Assembly: GCA_003133505.1 (NCBI GenBank)
Contig: PKXT01000153.1
Coordinates: 266 to 7,190 of the forward strand
From: Acidobacteriota bacterium
GTDB lineage: Bacteria > Acidobacteriota > Terriglobia > Acidiferrales > UBA7541
Direction: 5' to 3'
Length of the DNA stretch: 6,925 bases
Shown here piece after piece: positions 5,864 through 6,925 of the stretch. The notes under the pieces are model-generated. The model was not told where the DNA came from and made no database searches. It saw only the letters and a program-made list of their open reading frames with translations. Both the position numbers and the translations under genes were made by a program. Within the stretch, counting starts at the first letter, position 1. Each line of letters starts with the position of its first letter.

Positions 5864-6059
5864 AACATCGAAGTGCTTCGGCGCGACCCATTCGGCTTGC
5901 GATTCAATGGGTTAGCATTAACATCCGGGATCAACATTGGCGGGACTTAATACGAAGTGGTGAATTTCAAATGGCGGCGGTGCTTTTCAGCCAGTCTTTT
6001 TCGCACCCAGCAAGAATCCAAACAGAGAACTCCTACCGTCCGAGCGTCAAGCCTGTAAG

Positions 6060-6075
6060 CCTCGCAAAAGCGAGG
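6060..6075 (-). other. Small hairpin downstream of the activator gene
   Basis: CCTCGC-AAAA-GCGAGG on the plus strand forms a perfect 6-bp stem, 65 bases past the stop of the activator gene. No T-run follows on the minus strand, so it is at best a weak or factor-dependent terminator. It could separate the activator transcript from the sigma-54 promoter region. Confidence 0.35.
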
Positions 6076-6140
6076 TCCAGCCTTAGTTCATGGACTAAAA
6101 GCCATTCTAGTTGCGATGCGCCGCGAGCATAGAGCCGATT

Positions 6141-6925
6141 CTACTGGGGTTCGTCAGCGTGTTCGTCGCGAATGCCGATCTTTTCCAGCCGGTACCGGAG
6201 AGCGTTGCGCGAAATGCCCAGCAGGCGGGCAGCTTCGCTTTTGTTGCCTTTTGCGCGGCGGTAAGCGGCGAGAATAATCTCATCTTCCCACTCGTCGAGC
6301 GTCTTGCCCTCCGGCAATATCGGAGCGGTAACCCCGGGCATTTGCGCGCGGGGCGCGTCAAGCTGTATATCATCCGGTTGAAGTACGGTTCCTAACGCCA
6401 GGGCCGCGCCCCGTTCAATAATGTTCTCCAATTCGCGGACGTTTCCGGGCCAATGAAAGTCCATCAATTTTTCCATTGCTTCGGCCGAAATTCCCATGAC
6501 GGGTTTGGCGGAGCGTTCGGCGAAGCGGCCGATGAAGAGTTTAACGAGCTCAGGAATGTCTTCCTTTCTTTCCCGCAGCGGAGGAATGTCTATGGGCACC
6601 ACGTTGAGCCGGTAATAGAGGTCCTGCCGAAACGTTCCCCCTTCCAGCGCCGCGCGTAAATCCCGGTTGGTTGCGGCTACCAGGCGCACATCCACTTTTA
6701 ACGTACGCGTGCCGCCCACGCGCTCAAACTCACGCTCCTGCAAAACGCGCAATAGTTTCACTTGCGTCGTTGGAGGTACGTCTCCTATCTCGTCGAGAAA
6801 AAGCGTCCCTTTATCAGCGAGTTCAAATTTCCCCGCCTTGCTGGTGGTCGCGCCCGTGAACGCCCCCTTTTCGTAGCCAAAGAGCTCGCTTTCCAGCAGA
6901 CCGGCCGGAATCGCCGCGCAGTTCA
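6141..6925 (-). CDS. Sigma-54-dependent transcriptional activator (NtrC family), N-terminus beyond window
   Basis: A bacterial enhancer-binding protein: an AAA+ ATPase that remodels RNA polymerase-sigma-54 so it can open -24/-12 promoters. Only the last 260 codons are visible; the frame is open to the right edge. In order from the edge: ESELFGYEKGAFTGA, with the sigma-54-contacting GAFTGA loop intact at 6849-6866; Walker B GTLFLDEIGDV (6789-6809 for GTLFLDE); KLLRVLQEREFERVGG; DVRLVAATNRDL (sensor I region); FRQDLYYRLNVVPIDIPPLRERKEDI with the arginine-finger area; and sensor II HWPGNVRELENIIERG. A linker follows, then a Fis-type helix-turn-helix, AAYRRAKGNKSEAARLLGIS plus RNALRYRLEKIGI, near the C-terminus. 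Walker A and any receiver or sensor domain lie outside, so the input signal is unknown. The C-terminal 'ALRYRLEKIGI' is typical of NtrC/AtoC-like response regulators. The adjacent sigma-54 promoter makes the FecR-domain gene its likely target. Confidence 0.96.
   Translation of the reverse strand, partial: NCAAIPAGLLESELFGYEKGAFTGATTSKAGKFELADKGTLFLDEIGDVPPTTQVKLLRVLQEREFERVGGTRTLKVDVRLVAATNRDLRAALEGGTFRQDLYYRLNVVPIDIPPLRERKEDIPELVKLFIGRFAERSAKPVMGISAEAMEKLMDFHWPGNVRELENIIERGAALALGTVLQPDDIQLDAPRAQMPGVTAPILPEGKTLDEWEDEIILAAYRRAKGNKSEAARLLGISRNALRYRLEKIGIRDEHADEPQ

Larger units (their letters stand above)
5783..6140. other. 358-base non-coding region between the activator gene and the FecR-domain gene
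   Basis: No gene is supported here. It contains the leader and ribosome binding site of the FecR-domain gene, the sigma-54 promoter at 5849-5863, and several short inverted repeats where activator sites would be expected. The inverted repeats are CGAAG-TG-CTTCG (5869-5880), CCCATT-N13-AATGGG (5887-5911) and GTTA-GCAT-TAAC (5911-5922). A CGAAGTG heptamer occurs at 5869-5875 and again at 5953-5959. Nearer the activator gene there is a small hairpin at 6060-6075 and a stem TTAGT/ACTAA at 6083-6098. None of the repeats is long enough to call a binding site with confidence. Confidence 0.7.

Noticed and set aside
6055..6110. Possible small RNA or tRNA-like structure around the hairpins at 6060-6075 and 6083-6098
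   Set aside because: Stems are short, there is no cloverleaf or T-loop signature, and no T-run ends the region.

Overview
The window looks like a chromosomal segment of a GC-rich Gram-negative bacterium. The best guess is Acidobacteriota. This rests on recalled family resemblance, not a search: an ECF sigma factor followed by a membrane protein with a TonB-like tail, a secreted protein carrying an ERWYSP / DPRTG / LFQVPSDY signature, a CAP protein with a C-terminal extension ending in a 'YRLSVLLY' type sequence, and a FecR protein with a Trp/Tyr/Gly-rich (DUF6600-like) region. No mobile element, CRISPR array, tRNA or rRNA was recognised.

Left block (1-2480, plus strand). An ECF-type RNA polymerase sigma factor, cut by the left edge, is followed after 8 bases by a single-pass membrane protein with a zinc-finger-like anti-sigma N-terminus (HxxxCxxC). 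After 129 bases comes a secreted protein of unknown function, which has a strong ribosome binding site and a possible ECF-type promoter (GGAAC-N16-CGATT). A strong intrinsic terminator ends the block. The simplest reading is an envelope-response unit: sigma factor, its membrane-bound restrainer and an exported target.

Right block (2599-6925, minus strand, convergent with the left block). In transcription order it holds: the C-terminal 260 codons of an NtrC-type sigma-54 activator, entering from the right edge; a 358-base gap; a 777-residue exported FecR-domain / Trp-Tyr-Gly-rich protein; a perfect 16-bp terminator-like hairpin; and a secreted CAP-domain (SCP/PR-1, YkwD-like) protein.

The most notable observation is an exact sigma-54 (-24/-12) promoter, TGGCAC-N5-TTGC, in the gap. 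It points at the FecR-domain gene about 55 bases upstream of that gene's start, directly downstream of a gene for a sigma-54 activator with an intact GAFTGA loop. This suggests a compact cis-arranged circuit in which the activator and RpoN switch on a large, low-complexity surface or periplasmic protein. The window therefore places an ECF-controlled envelope unit tail-to-tail with a probable RpoN-controlled envelope unit, and the three complete genes encoding exported proteins all lack a firm function.
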